From Culex pipiens pallens (lineage: Eukaryota > Arthropoda > Insecta > Diptera > Culicidae): a stretch of DNA of 64,000 nt. Positions 29,534 through 43,247 of this stretch are shown one piece after another; within the stretch, counting starts at the first letter, position 1, and the number at the start of each line of letters is the position of its first letter. Location of the stretch: NCBI RefSeq assembly GCF_016801865.2, contig NC_068937.1, positions 136,288,455-136,352,454 on the forward strand, in the 5' to 3' direction. The position numbers and the translations under genes are program-made. A model generated the notes under the pieces. It was given only the letters and a program-made list of their open reading frames with translations, was not told the DNA's origin and searched no databases.

Positions 29534-32279
29534 AAAAGCATGCATTAATTGTTTTTTATGAAAACACAATTTAAATGGTATGTATTAAATACTGTCTACC
29601 ATTTTGAAGGGAGTTCAACCCTTAATTTTGGCTGTGTTTTCAGCAAAAAAAAAAAACAAATAAATAAACAACAAACAAACAAACAACAACAAGTATAACA
29701 AAAATCTCCACCTCGCACACGTGTTGCCATCATAATTAAAAAGGGGAGAAGCAATCCCATCAACATTACATCAACAGGAGCAAATTTTCTCCAGGATAAA
29801 AGTGCGTGAGAGAGAGAGACTCTAACGTCTCTCTTGTGAGACAATTTCAGAAGTTTGAGTCCCCCCTTGGAAAAGCTCCAAAAATTTCCCTCCCCAGCCA
29901 CCACCGACAAAGGCCTTTTCCTCTTTGTTCGGTGATGAGTCGGCTGTCCCGCTCACTCTTTTGCACAACCAACCCGAGCAACCTTCTCCCCCCTTCGGTG
30001 ATGGCCATACTTGTTGGGGCTGATTGCGGTGTGTGTGTGTGTGTTCGTTATCATTGTTGCTTTTCCTGCTCTCCGTAGAATCGTGGAGGAAAATGGTTTC
30101 ATTCAAAAAAGCTTTTTCGCCTCCAACAAAGGAAAAGGATGACCACGTGGAAGAGGGGGAGGGGGGAGTGTTAGTAGGGGACAGATAACAGTTGGTGATG
30201 CAAATGAGTTGGGAAGGGGTGGAAATGGGAGGGGGGAAGGGTGTTGCTCAATTCAACGCAACACGCATGCCTTTCAGAAAGGGAATGGGTTTTTTTTTCT
30301 ATGTGTGTGTTTTTATTGTTCTTTTTCTTTTTTGCTTGTAGCAATTATGTCGCAGTTGTTGTGTTTTCACAGCTAATAGGTCGTGAACCGGCAGCAGCCA
30401 TGTGTGCATCGTCGTTCGTCGTGGGGGCTGTTTGTGTATGAAAATGGGAAGGTTGATTGCACAAGTGAACATTCATGCTCTACCAACAGCTATACAGTGC
30501 AACCGAGACCTTCTTATGAGACTTCGGATTTTTTTTAGGGGAAATTTACTTTCAAGCCATACTTTTAAATTATTGCATTGAGCATGGACATTGAAATAGA
30601 TTTTTTTTTTATTCTTGAGCTGTTATTTTTACAAATTGAAAATGATTGGAAAATATTGATGTTTTGATTAAACTTTTAAAATTATGCTTATTTCAATTGG
30701 TTAAAAATCGCTTAAATTATTGTTGGTTTAAACAATTCAAAACAATATCATCTTTGATTCGACTCACTCAAATGCCATCACACGACACGGTTTTCCTTAT
30801 AGATTTAGTTTGAAAGCTGAAAACCCATGTTTTGCGCCGTTCCAATACAGACGCATGAAGAGAGTAAAGCTCATACAGCTTAATCGAAACAAATGAAAGT
30901 AAGAGTTCGTTCGAAATGACAATGACAATACAGACAACTCCTACAATCAACGACGTGGGGTGATAAAGCTATGGTTGTATAAAATTCCAAAATTTAAAAA
31001 AAAAAAATAAATAATTTAATAATAATTTTAATAAGTCAAAAAGTGAAAATTTTGAATCATTGTTTATTCTTGATGAATTCTTAAAATTCAACCAAAAATG
31101 AATCCAGCAAAAAAAAAAACCAATATGCTTTTTTGGAAAGATGAAATCATGAAATGGAAAGTTAATTAACCCTTTTTCCTGTCGATCGAAATCTGGTTCG
31201 TAGGTTGATTTCGTTTTCCACCAATGTGTAGGAGGGAATACACATAAAAAAGAGAACACCTCTGCACTGTTGATGGTGAACACGTGACACGACACCGCTC
31301 ACCTTCTGTGTAGGTGACGAACACAATTTTCTTCTAGGGAAAGGTCAACGAGCTACAGGCTTGTGCAGTCCAGTGCACTTTATGAATTGAGCGGAGGAAT
31401 TGTGTGACGCAAATGGGATGCAGAAAAAGGAAAGGGACTTGGTTAAAGTGCATTTAAAGTTCGTCGCTGGTTTCACACAAATTATGTTTATAATTAAGAC
31501 CCTTTAAATGATTTCCCTTCAACATCACTTAGTTTTCTTTAGAAAATTTATTATAATCTGACCAATACTTTTAATCTGAATTCCAAATCAATTGAGCATG
31601 TTCACAAAAACTATAGATTTTTAAAACATAAAAATCAACAATGACTCAATCTACATTTTTTTTAATTATTTCAATCTTACAATTTACACCTACACGGAGA
31701 AAAATGAGTTCCACAAATCGTTAATAAGCGTTCATGAAAATGGAAATCACGAACAAAGTTTTGTTTTAATTTACAGATTAAATTATTTTAATTTTTTAAT
31801 TTTAAATACAGTACAGCTACCCAAATTAATCATATTCTAGTGGCTGATTGGCTGCTACATAATTTAGACCAGCATAAAAAAAATCGCCGTAAAAAAATGT
31901 AATTTCACGGAAATTTTACGGTACTTTAAATCTACAACACAACAATTTGCCTATTTTTTGAGTAATTGTGTATAAGTAAGTAAATGAAAACGTTATCAGT
32001 AGTTCAAGATACGAAATATAAACCCTGAAAAAAAATTGTACAAAAACAAACTCGGTTTTATGAAATTTTACAGATTTTCGCCAACCAAACGTCATCTTTT
32101 TTTTATTTAGATTTTAAAAAATTATTTAGATTTTATCAAATTTAAATTCAAATTTACTTTCACGATGTTTATACAATAAGAAATGATAAATAATTGTTTT
32201 TTAATTCTCAGTGCTTGTGGTTATTTGGGTATGTATAGTTTGAACAAAACACTTTTCATGATTAAATTTAAGAAATGTA

Positions 32280-32758
32280 ATAAGTCCAGACATGATTATC
32301 CGAAGCCTCGATTATCCAAAGTTTCGATTATCCGAAGTTTCGATTAGCCGAAGTTTGATCATCCGAAGGTTTGTATGGGACTTTGAAAAAAATTTGTCAA
32401 CTTTTATAATCAATTTATTTCAGGATTGGGTCCGTAAGTTCAACAATTTTAGAACAACAACTTCCTTGAATGCTATGTACCCTTAACATCATATTCGATT
32501 TCTGCGTCCCCATTTCAGTCAAATTTGAATGGTTAATTGCCTATTAAATAAAAAAAATGCATTTTTTCCAATATTTCATCACCACCATTTCGGCCAGCTT
32601 CTTGGATTTGAAAATTCTAAATCACTTTAGAATAGTTAAGGGCTCATACTAAAGCTCAACAATCAAAAATAAGAAAACGAAAAAAACATTTTTTTCGTGA
32701 TTCGATTATCCCAAGTGAAATTTTGCCAAGGCCTTCGGATAATCGAGTCTGGACTGTA
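32280..32758. mobile_element. pogo-like TA-flanked element, short copy
   Basis: Right end TCGGATAATCGAGTCTGGAC then TGTA; the left end AGTCCAGACATGATTATCCG is its diverged complement. Repeated CGATTATCCGAAG motifs follow the left end. 479 bp, no ORF. Confidence 0.58.
32422..32486. repeat. Fragment of the 243 bp TTAA MITE
   Basis: AGGATTGGGTCCGTAAGTTC through TGTACCCTTAA matches the right end of the elements at 2661 and 12256. It lies inside the pogo-like element at 32280-32758. Confidence 0.5.
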
Positions 32759-35179
32759 TTACTAAAAAATATTACACACACTTGAAACAAAACCATAAAA
32801 TAAAAAATTCTAAAAAAATTGACCAAATATTTTAATTGTTCCAGGAAACATTTTATTATTTATTATTTTATTTTCTATACATATAATTTTGCCATGAACA
32901 TATCTCAATGTTACATTGATTCAGAAGACGTTATTTTGGAGTCCAGACACGAACCATCCAAGCGACCTCCGACGGTTGAACGCAGAATCAAAACAGCTGG
33001 ATGAACAGCTGCTGAATGAATGATTGAATGAACAGCAAAACCCCTCTCATTTATGCTGCAGCTCTTATTCACTTGTTTGGTGGCCTTCTCCAGTGTATGA
33101 GTTGTTACTCTGCCCGCATGGTGCCTCTCTTCCATTCATGTATTTTTCTTCTTTTTTTTTTGCTCTTCACAAATCTATGCTCATTTGCATCGGATTTGGA
33201 GGCTGCAAACCCGATTGTTTCGAAATGGTGCATATTTTAGTGCACCTCCAATGGTTGGCTGTGCTTCACGCATCACGAAGCATGAACTGCAATTCCGCCA
33301 AGTTTGGAATGTGCATTCTCAATCTTGAAAGTGGGATCGTTTCAATTTTAGAAAATTGAGATTGTTTCTTAGTTTGAACTAAACCAAATGAGCGTCAAGA
33401 ATAGCCTCAAAACTACAAACTTATTGGTAATCAATTAAGGACAAAGAACATTCCTGAAGAACAAAATTATCTTAAAGCCAGATTGCTACTTAAAACTTAT
33501 TCCTTCTATGTGTGCACGTGTTTGTGATTGAATCATCAAAGCATGCAGCGATATGATTGCGGTAAAGCATTTTGTTATTGTCGTCGATTTGTTTGCTTAT
33601 GTTCCGTATGCAGTTGTTTATTACTTTAAAAATGCTGTAAATTTATTAATTTCAATCGTATTTTAAATATTTTTTATTTATTTTTCTCAAAATTCAAAAA
33701 TTGAATTGATTTTAAATACCCATTATAAGTCATTTTCAATCATTCGCAACGATCCTCAAACAGCTACTGAAAGCCTGAATGTCATCTGTCACCAACTGTT
33801 TGTCGGCAAACAACGACCACAGCCTCGTCATCTCAACTTGCACAGCCAGCTAAGACGGCCGCCAAGTCCCCCTTCCCCACCAAGCTTGGGGTTTGCCATG
33901 ATTTGTGACTTGAACACAACACTCACAAGTTGTACTATTAGCTCTGGGCATTTCAAGCGCTTTTTGAACCTTTCTTTTTTTGAAAGTACGATGAATGTTT
34001 TTTTTTGTTTGTGGGTCAACAACAGTGGGAACAGCGGTTTCGCAATGAAAATTGGTGACTTTAAATACCTTTTTGTGTGATTGGTTTTGGTTTGGACTCT
34101 CAAGCGTTAGACGAGCGACGAGAGCGAGAGAAGGACTGGAAAATTGGTAGCTAGCCTTAATATGCTCTGCAAAACTCATTGAAACGGTTATTTTATGTGT
34201 CATGCGGGCTTATAAAATTGGCAGCATTAGTGCAGTTCCAGATAGGGTTGTAGCTGAACAAATTTAAAGGGTGTGAGACTTAGATAATTGTTTTTTTTTT
34301 TAAATATAGTAACATATTTCCATGAACAAAATTAAACCAAGCTTTTTTTTTAGATTCATGCCTAATACCTTAACAATTATTTTTTAAACTTCTGAATCAT
34401 TATAAATTTTAATTTTCTTACAAATTTACATGTTTTCGAGCAAAACGTAAAAATTAAAATTTCAAAAATTAACCTTTAATTTTTATATGGTTCTCTTAAT
34501 ATTTTTGCCATAATTAACATTAACTACTGTCGACTCTCTGGTTGTCAATTTTGCACGATGCAGAAAAGAGACCTGATTAAAAATTTATTTTTCTGATACC
34601 CATCTATTCGTCTAGTAATCCGATCATAACATTTGCCATTTTTGACAGTAGTGGCGGTGTAGCAATTCATTTATTTGCCCACAGCAAAACCGCACCGCCA
34701 CAACTGTCAAAACTGCAACGTCCAACTAATGAAACCAAAATGATGTCAAACTCCCTTCAAAGCTTCATTTCACAAAGAAAAATGTCTATGCAAGCCGTGC
34801 GAATTAGAAAATATTGACAAACGGAGAGTATTTAGTGGATCAGATATTAGGGGCCATTGGGGGAAGGATTCATCGAGCTAGGAAGAATATCGAGACAAAA
34901 AGAGCGTCAAATGATAACCTTGAAAACAAGATTTTTTCTCTTAGATTTTTAAAGTGATTTCTTATTAGACATTTTTTGGTTGTTTTTTTTTTAATTTATG
35001 TAGCAAATATATCGCTGAAATTTTTAATTGTTTTCAAACAAAGCTGCTTAAAATCCGGTAACAATGGAGCAACCTCTGATTCAATCATTTCTCCGAATCT
35101 ACATACCAGATGAATAACACCCTGCAAAGTGTAAACAACGGCTCAACAAGTCGCTGTTTCTACTGCGTCTGCTGCTCCA

Positions 35180-35808
35180 GCAAAACGAGCCCAAAAGCAT
35201 AGCAAGTAAAGTAAGTTCAAAACCCATACCAATTTGCACTCTCACTCACTGGCTGAACTCTGAACGAACTTCTGCCAGCTTTATTTCCCAAACATCTCAA
35301 CTCAACTCAACTCAACACACCAGACGACGACGACTCTGTCCAGTCTGTTGTACTTGTATGCGTTGATTCTTCCCAGCACACACTTGTGTGGAGTCCGTGA
35401 GGCTTAATTCACTTTTAACCAACTCTCGGGCTTTAGTTGAGTCGCATACGTTGAACCGGTCGGTCGTGGATTTCGCGAGCAGTGTTCATCAGGGGGATTT
35501 GGTTGGATCTCCAGTGGGATTGGAGTTTGTCCAGAGATTTCGCGGAGAATAGGGTGTGTGTGCCAACTTACAAGCCAGCAGTGTTCTGGTGCTGGTGCTG
35601 CTTCAGAGTGTGTGCTTTGTGTTTGGTCTATCCAGCTATTACCTGAGTTACGAAGCAAGGCAGGGCAAGAAGGCAGGCAAAACAAGTGGTTCGAAGAGAG
35701 GTTGAGTGTGAGTCATCCGAGGGTTGGGATTAAGCTACTCTGGCCGCTTCCACGGATCGAGAGCTTGAGTGAGTGCAGCAGTTCTTGGCGGAAGTTTGCT
35801 CTAACGAC
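35180..35808 (+). promoter_or_regulatory. Possible promoter plus 5' untranslated exon of the shootin-like gene
   Basis: A 600 bp block that is clearly GC-richer than its surroundings and free of recognised repeats. It ends in a consensus donor, CGAC|GTAAGT (GT at 35809-35810); a second GTAAGT lies at 35211. The first coding exon at 43248 begins with a splice acceptor, so a noncoding exon must exist upstream, and this is the best candidate seen. No clear TATA box or Inr was found. It could equally belong to another transcript or be a conserved enhancer. Confidence 0.3.
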
Positions 35809-36680
35809 GTAAGTTCAACGCACCACACCACCTGGGGTGTTACCACCGATTAAATCATACTCACACCTTGTAACGGGGCTCTCTTGTTTTGGATGGTGGC
35901 TGATGACCGAATTTGCGTGTGACGGCGGTGTTGGCAAATATTACTTAGAATGCGCGCTGTGTAGTCACTACAGTCAGTCGCGATAAGAGACAGCAAACTC
36001 AATAACAAAAACAGCAAGAAGCCAGTTGCAGTCACACACGCGCTGGCAGACCACTTGGCTTGGCTCATATCTAAACGAGACACACGTAATCGAATACTGA
36101 GAAGGTCTGCGAAGAAATTGACCTATTGCCAATTGCTGGACGATCGATATTTATTTGCAGCAAATTTTTAATAACATTATTTTTGTTTCATGGCTTCAAT
36201 TCCTACATAACTAAACAATTATTATATTGATGATCAAATACCTTTTTCAAAAGAAAAATAAATTTTGTTTTAGAAATAAAGTCAAATAGGAATATCTCGG
36301 TCCTAACCTTGTCGCACCACCTTATAGGACGTTATAGAAATAAATTATGAATAAAAAAAGTCAAATAGGATTATAATGTCTATCCAAATCATTGTATATT
36401 TGAATTAAAATTGACTTTACAAAATAAAGTAATTTTGCCAGACATTGCGAGTAGTTTAATTTTTTTATTTGAATATTTTATGATAAAAGTAACTGAAAAT
36501 CAATTTAATAAATTGTTCATGAAAATACTTCCAAAGTCACTATGATTTTTGACTCTTGAACCCATAAATTGTATAAGTTTTTTTTAATATTCTTTGAACT
36601 ATAAAAAAAACAGAAGTAAAACTATTCATTGCACAATTAAACGATGAAAATTCGATATCCTGTGACATTACAGAAAAGTA

Positions 36681-37845
36681 GGGCGTCCAAATTTCCCGGG
36701 TTGTGAATTTCCCGGGAAACGGGAAAATATTTTTGAAATCCCGGGAATTCCCGGGATCCCGGGAAAATTTTGAAGCAGTCATAAAATCTACGTTTTTATA
36801 ATAATTGATATGCTTTCAAGCTTAAAGTCATATAATTAGCTCAATAATAATAATTGATGACAATCTACATTTCAATCTAAATAAGGACGACAGTTTTTAA
36901 ATAACTGAAAAGAAATTAAAAATGTTTTTTTTGTGTTCTTTGCTATGCCTTGGATATCAAATTTCAATTTCAATGTGATTCAAATTAAATAAGCGTTTTA
37001 TAAATATATTTCTTTTATATGTTTTTTTATATGCTATAACTAGAAAAGCTTGAAAAATTTCATTAAAAATGTAAAAAAAACGAGATGCGACAACAAAACC
37101 AGAGTTTTTTTTTATAAAAAAAGGTCCTATAAGCTATTGTTTTTCATATGAATGTTATGAAAAAACTCTAGAAATAAAATGATACCAGTCATTTTAAAAT
37201 TTTAGGTAGATTTTGAAGTTCTTATTTCATATAAAAAATATTTTACTAATTATTTTTAAGTTACTACCGGCAACTAGGGAAAATCAGTACTACAGCCTGA
37301 ATAGGTACAGGAGATTTCAGAGCAATAAATTTGGAAATCGGTGTACTAATTGTTTTGTTTTGTTCTGTACCTGTTTTAACCGAAGTTATTCAAAACACGA
37401 TGTAAAAAATTGACTTAAATAGCTGTCTTTATTCGTTCCATTTGTCGTGATTGGCCCCAGATTCCAGTGTTTGATGAACAAATATTTAAGATGATTTTTT
37501 TTTTCAAATTTAAGATCCTAAATATAAATTTAATACCCAGTGTTTTCAAAAATAAATAAAATAAAATAGAAAATATTTAAAGCGTCAGGCATTTTGCGGA
37601 TCTGTGAACTAATTTTTCCTAATAACCTAAATTAAAGCTGATATATGCCGAATACTATTTTTAATGCTTTAAAATTCGTATCAATTACTTTGTATACAAC
37701 TGTTCATCTATTTCAACAACCAAATCTGAATTTCCAGACCAACATGTTTTTTTTTTCTCATTTCGGGAATTCCCGGGGCAAATTTTTGAAAATTTCCGGG
37801 ATTCGGGAATTCCCGGATTTGGAAATTCCCGGGATGGACGCACTA
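36681..37845. mobile_element. CCCGGG-ended TIR element, copy 1
   Basis: Left GGGCGTCCAAATTTCCCGGG, right AATTCCCGGGATGGACGC, with several more CCCGGGAAT repeats next to each end. About 1.16 kb with an AT-rich core and no transposase frame. Confidence 0.65.
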
Positions 37846-40530
37846 CAGAAAAGTTTATCTTTCAAGGTGCCCGTTGTTTATTTTTTTAATCATGCTAGAA
37901 GCTTGAAGTTCAGTTTTTTAAACTTTTAATACAATTTGTTTGTTTATTCCTTTGGATTCCTCTTAACTATTTTGCAGGTTGAGTATAAACATTTTCTTTG
38001 CCGAGAAAGATTTTTTGCATCGATTTGGTGGGTTTAGCAAATTTGTAGGCTAGGAGCAACCCAGAAAAAAAATACACCGTCATTTGGGGTGAATTGTTTG
38101 CAGAATTTGCTTATGACAATTTGCTTATGGCTTGTAATTTTGTTCAGAGATCGTTTCTTATAGAAGCTCCTCCATTTTTTTTTAATTTTCTATGTGGTTT
38201 TATAAATTAAACATATCTTTCTTATAAAAAAAAATTAATTGCATTATCAGCTCAGTTTGAAGTTTTTGTCCTCAGCTCTGATCACTGCCGAGGGGTCGAA
38301 CAAATTATAAAATATAATCTAAATTTACATTCTAAGCCTTATTAAATATCAAATAAACAAAAACTATCACAAATTGCGTTATATGCATGCTGTCACAAAT
38401 TACAAAATATCAGCGAATTTATTTTAAAAATATTTCTAAAGGTTTACGTCATATTCGATCTGTGCTCCCATAATTCAAAATTTGTAAAAAGATTAAAAAT
38501 CCTTTAATTCGTAAAGAATGCATTATTAAACATTTCACTTTTTTGATAGTTAATAAATTTTACGAGTATTTTTATCAACAAAAAGTTAAATGTTGAAGCA
38601 ATAACTTTTTTTTGCCCCCTTAAAAAAGGAAGGGGGACAACAACTTGAAAAAATAGCATTTGTCTATAAAGACAATAAATGATAATTTAAAACTTTTAAG
38701 GCGAATATTAGGTCTCCGTTTTTCGACCAAAAGTAAAGTTTGCCTAAACCATTACACCTATGCATAATCAACCCGTAAACACCGACATTCATGTGGTTAA
38801 CCATGTGCACAACACGGTCCTACCTACAGTACCTGATCCGTTCGTCAAGCAATTATGCCGCCTAACCGCGCCGCAAGCAGGAACACTTGACCCAAAAATG
38901 GCCAACCCTTGCCACCCCGATCTACCATAAAACAACCCAGCGCCCAGATCCGAAAGTGAAATGATGCTGCGTGTGAGCTTATGATGGCAGACATGAGGAG
39001 GGGGAAACAAAAACAATCCTGAACACTGAACTCCGTTGGGACGGCTTGTTCACACGGCCAAGACCAAGAGACCACCGCCATTCCTTGAACGGCACATGGC
39101 CGGCGGCTAAACACACGCCGCTCATACATAAATCAAGCCCGAGTGAGTGGAAAAGCTCGCGCGATCCCCAAGCCCGGTCACGACGAAATTACGGGCCCAA
39201 CTCAACTTTCCTCGGTTTCCGTATACTCGTACAGCGTTGAAACAATATCTCTGGCGGTGATTGGCACTAAGGGTCTCTCGCCCCTCTGTACAGGAGAGGA
39301 CATGTAGCGAAAAGGGATAAAAGGGAAAACCTGAACCTGAACTTGGTCAATGCAATGCAATTTTACTGGTTGGTTGGCAAGTTGTTCCGGTGCAGTGAAA
39401 TTTTTGCACTGGACTAGTGGAACTACTCCGGTGATGGGTAGCAACAGGTTATGCTGCTTTTACTGATGACCTCCATCGGCGACGTCGGCGAAGTGCACTT
39501 GCACATATTTCTACTTTTGTACTCTACATTGTTCAGGATGGTTGACCCATTTTAAGACATGAGATCGGGTGCTTATTCGACCCAGAGAAAAAAAAGTTAT
39601 GAATCACAACTAGAAGACCAAACACTACGCAGAACCAAACAAGTTGCCTCCATCTAACTACATAGGAAGTCCATTATCTCGGGTAACAATCTGGTACTGT
39701 TCAATGTCAACATTGCCAAAAAATTGCTTCCAACACAATTAGTTGAACGGCGCGCAGTGCCGCCGATCGCAGAACAAAATACCATTTTGAGTCACGATCG
39801 CAGAGTGCTGCGACCAAAAGGCAGTTACATGACTCTGATTCGAACTCTGACTGGACGCCAGCCTGCCACGTTGGAGCGCAGCACTTCTATTCAGATCAGC
39901 TGCGTAGGTTGATGTGCTTTATTTTGCACGTTGTCAGCAGCGCAACTCGACTTGGAACGGTGGCTTGGATCTTGTTTGAAGTTTTATCGTTCTCCGGATG
40001 ACGTTAAGTAATGTGATGTCAAACGTAAGATAGTTTCTTATTTACCAGGACTGGCTGACTAAGGGGTGACCATATGGTCATCGTATCGAGATAGTTCAGT
40101 AAATAATTAGGTATTTTTTTCGATTCAAAATTACTTATGTTTTATTTAATAGCATAGGTAGGGCTAATTGGACAACTATAAGTTTTACTATAAGTTGATT
40201 GCATAAATTACAGATTTGAACAAATCGAGTTCTGCAAAATTCTAGAATCATCCAGCGAGTTGAAGTTACCATTCCGACTTTGTTGGGGCCTTGAGTGAAG
40301 GAATGTTAATTGACCGAGCCTAAAATTAATACCCCAAAAAGTACCAGACCAAATTGCAAATTAAGAAAAACATTGCAAATTGGTCCAAGTTTTCAAATAA
40401 ATGTTAACTATATTTCTTATTAAAACTTTATTCTTCATTCTTAGTTGTATACGGGTCTCAATATGTTTCTCGATTTTTTTATATATCCACAACTCGATAT
40501 TTTGCTTTGGAATTTTGAATAAGCGTTATT

Positions 40531-41735
40531 CAGCAGTTCCATATGAAAGTTAAAGACAAAAAAAAGTGATTCGATTTGGCCAAAATAATTCGACCCGTAT
40601 TTTTTTGTTTGGCCATCAGGGTGGCCTACGCCGTGTTAGGGTGGTCCGAAAAATGGCAATTTCGTCGATTTTCACAAAAACTACTTTTTAAATAAAAACA
40701 AAACTTAACTCCGTTTCAACCGATTTTAGCTGTCTAGGGCGCAAATGAAAGATGATAAGTTTGACTTCCAAGAAAAAATAATGTGGAAAAAATAATGTGG
40801 ATTTTCAAAAATCTAGCATAACATTTGAAAAAGTCTTATGAATACATCAAATGCCATTTTGACGTTGTCTGGACCAAAGAGCCTATATCTGACAATATTT
40901 TTAACAGATTCTTCGGTAAATTTTACACAACATACCAAAAATTGGGCGAGGTTCATTAACAGGATTCAGAGATATGATTTTTTGAAAATAAAATCCGGGT
41001 TTTTCAACGCGCCGCGCGCCAGAACGGGAGATTGACGAAATCGGCAAAAAATCAACTTTTTTCACTAAAACTGCGATAACTCGAAAATTTCAGCGATGAC
41101 CTATACATGTTAGGGTTTTAATTTTTTTGTAATAATACGCAACTTTTGGTACCCTAACATGTATAGGTCATCGCTGAAATTTTCGAGTTATCGCAGTTTT
41201 AGTGATTGACGAAATCTCCCGTTTTGGCGCGCGGCGCGTCGAAAAACCCGGATTTTATTTTCAAAAAATCATATCTCTGAATCCTGTTAATGAACCTCGC
41301 CCAATTTTTTGAATGGTGTGTAAAATTGACCGAGGAATCTGTTAAAAATATTTTCAGATATAGGCTCTTTGATCCAGACACCGTCAAAACGGCATTTGAT
41401 GTATTCATAAGACTTTTTCAAATGTTAGGCTAGATTTTTGAAACTCCTCATTATTTTTTCTTGGAAGTAAAACTTATCATCTTTCATTTGCGCCCTATAC
41501 AGCTAAAATCGGTTGAAATGGAGCGAAGTTATGATTTTTTGAAAAAAAGTGGTTTTTGTGAAAATCGACAAAAATGGCCATTTTTCGGACCACCCTAACA
41601 CAACGTAGGCCACCCTAATGGCCAAAAAAAAATACGGGTCGAATTATTTTGGCCAAGGAACCCCCAGAAAAAATTGAGCCAAATCGAAACACTTTTATTT
41701 ATTTTTTTAATTTTCATATGGAACTGCTGTATTAG
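40531..41735. mobile_element. 1.2 kb palindromic element (AGCAGTTCCATATGAAA ends)
   Basis: Arms about 40531-41110 and 41150-41735 are near-perfect complements. Shared motifs are AATTCGACCCGTATTTTTTT and GTAGGCCACCCTAA at mirrored positions. The centre carries ACATGTTAGGGTTTTAAT. Relatives at 54282-55800 and at the right window edge. Confidence 0.72.
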
Positions 41736-41819
41736 TGTTTTTTTTTTTTTTCACTTTTGAGATAACTAAGTTAACAATCGACTCTGCATTATTTTTTTTT
41801 TATTTGGATAAAACATTGT

Positions 41820-42530
41820 CTATCGATTTCTTAGGTCCAAATAAGCCATTTCGAATCATCGGTTTCTCGATAAAAGTCTAAATACAAATTTTGGAGCTTT
41901 CCATAGAACAGTGCTATGCAAATAATCGAAATCTGTATCTTGAGAAAGAATTTTCTGATCGATATGGTATCTCCGGCAAAGTTGTAGTTATAGTTATTGT
42001 TGATTAGGACTGTTCGGAAAAATAGACAGACGAAAAAAAAGCCATTCACCTTTTATCGCATAAAATCGATTTTGACAAACCTACCTCCCATCGATTATTC
42101 ATTTTTTATATGTTTGAGTGGACAAAAAGTGCCAACTTTTGAGCTATAGGGTATGACGGATGTATTGTTTTTCGCCAGGTTATAACTTTTTTTTTGAATA
42201 GTGATGTTTGAAAAGTATCGAAAATATTCCCGAAAAACTTGTTTAACAATTTTTTGCATAAAATGCACCGTTTTCGAGTTAAAACCATTTTTAGGTTAAA
42301 ATTTGAAGATAAAATTTCTGTTTTTCAATAATTTAAAAAAAAATACGAAAAATGAGTTTTCCATTCGGCTTTTAATTTTAAATCGATGATGTCTTGGTGA
42401 ATGGACTCTTGTAATATTTTTTCGAAATTTTGAAAATTATATTTTCAGATTTGTTTAAATCACAAAATACATTTAAAAAAGGAAAAAAAAGAAGGGCCGT
42501 TAAAAAATCTTTTTTTTTTCGTTCGATTAA
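41820..42530. repeat. Diverged single-arm relative of the GAGCA foldback family
   Basis: AATCTGTATCTTGAGAAAGA and CTCCGGCAAAGTTGTAG near 41930-41990 parallel the same positions of the foldback arms at 17880-17940, and a later stretch parallels the GTGCCAACTTTTGAG part. Similarity is well below that among the other copies. Confidence 0.45.
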
Positions 42531-43247
42531 AAAAAATAAACACTAAACTTCAAAAGACGATACATTGAAGCTTTAGACGTGAAAAACTCAGAGACGTCAT
42601 CCAAATTTATAATGTTTGCCTTCGGAAGCGTCGAGTGCTATACATCCCACGCGAGCGTCCTTTAGTTAGTTGGCAACTTTTTCGATTACTTTCTGACCAC
42701 AACAAACCCCTTCACCCAATTTGGACATAAGACTTTCGTGAAAGATCAAATGGCATTTCGCAGCAGTCAATCTATTTCTGCTGCAAAGAAATTTGGCCTC
42801 CCATCAGCAAAAACTCCGTTTCAAGTTCCGTGCCACACTGGACTGTGCTCGGCAATGAGAAGAATGCGACTCCAACCAACTATGGTCATTGGAATGAGTG
42901 GGAGTCGTCACCGCCACCGTCGTCGACGGAATTGTTGGCCAGTTTCAACCACGATCGCCACACGGCGGATTTTGCTGGCACGGTCAAGAGTGATAATTGA
43001 GAGTTTTTGGTCCGGAGCTAAACGAGCGTTTGCTAAATTGGCTTATTATTTCTTAAGAGATCTTGACGAAATGGTGTCGATCTTATACGCCATCCACAAC
43101 TACGCCACAAAACCGCACACTTTCCATGTACAAGTAACAGAGTGCTGACTAATCAGATTATAATTATTGCAAGCTGTTTGGAAGTTTTTATTTACACAAA
43201 CCAAGCTAACGGTCGCCCCATTATCGCATTGTAATTTCTCCCCTCAG

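Larger units (their letters stand above)
29547..35179. other. Intergenic region between the divergent genes
   Basis: 29700-30480 and 33000-34200 are moderately GC-rich, with short GA and GT tracts. No gene was recognised. Apart from the pogo-like element at 32280 it is unassigned AT-rich DNA. Confidence 0.4.
35809..43247. other. Probable 5' intron or intergenic DNA of the shootin-like gene
   Basis: Holds the elements at 36681, 40531 and 41820. The repeat-poor block at 38740-39980 is GC-richer; a second such block lies at 42600-43150. No coding exon was recognised in either. Confidence 0.35.

Noticed and set aside
42738..43148. 136-codon plus-strand frame just upstream of the shootin-like first coding exon
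   Set aside because: Arg/His-rich, random-looking peptide. The downstream exon begins with its own acceptor and an in-frame stop precedes its ATG, so this frame cannot be joined to it as coding.
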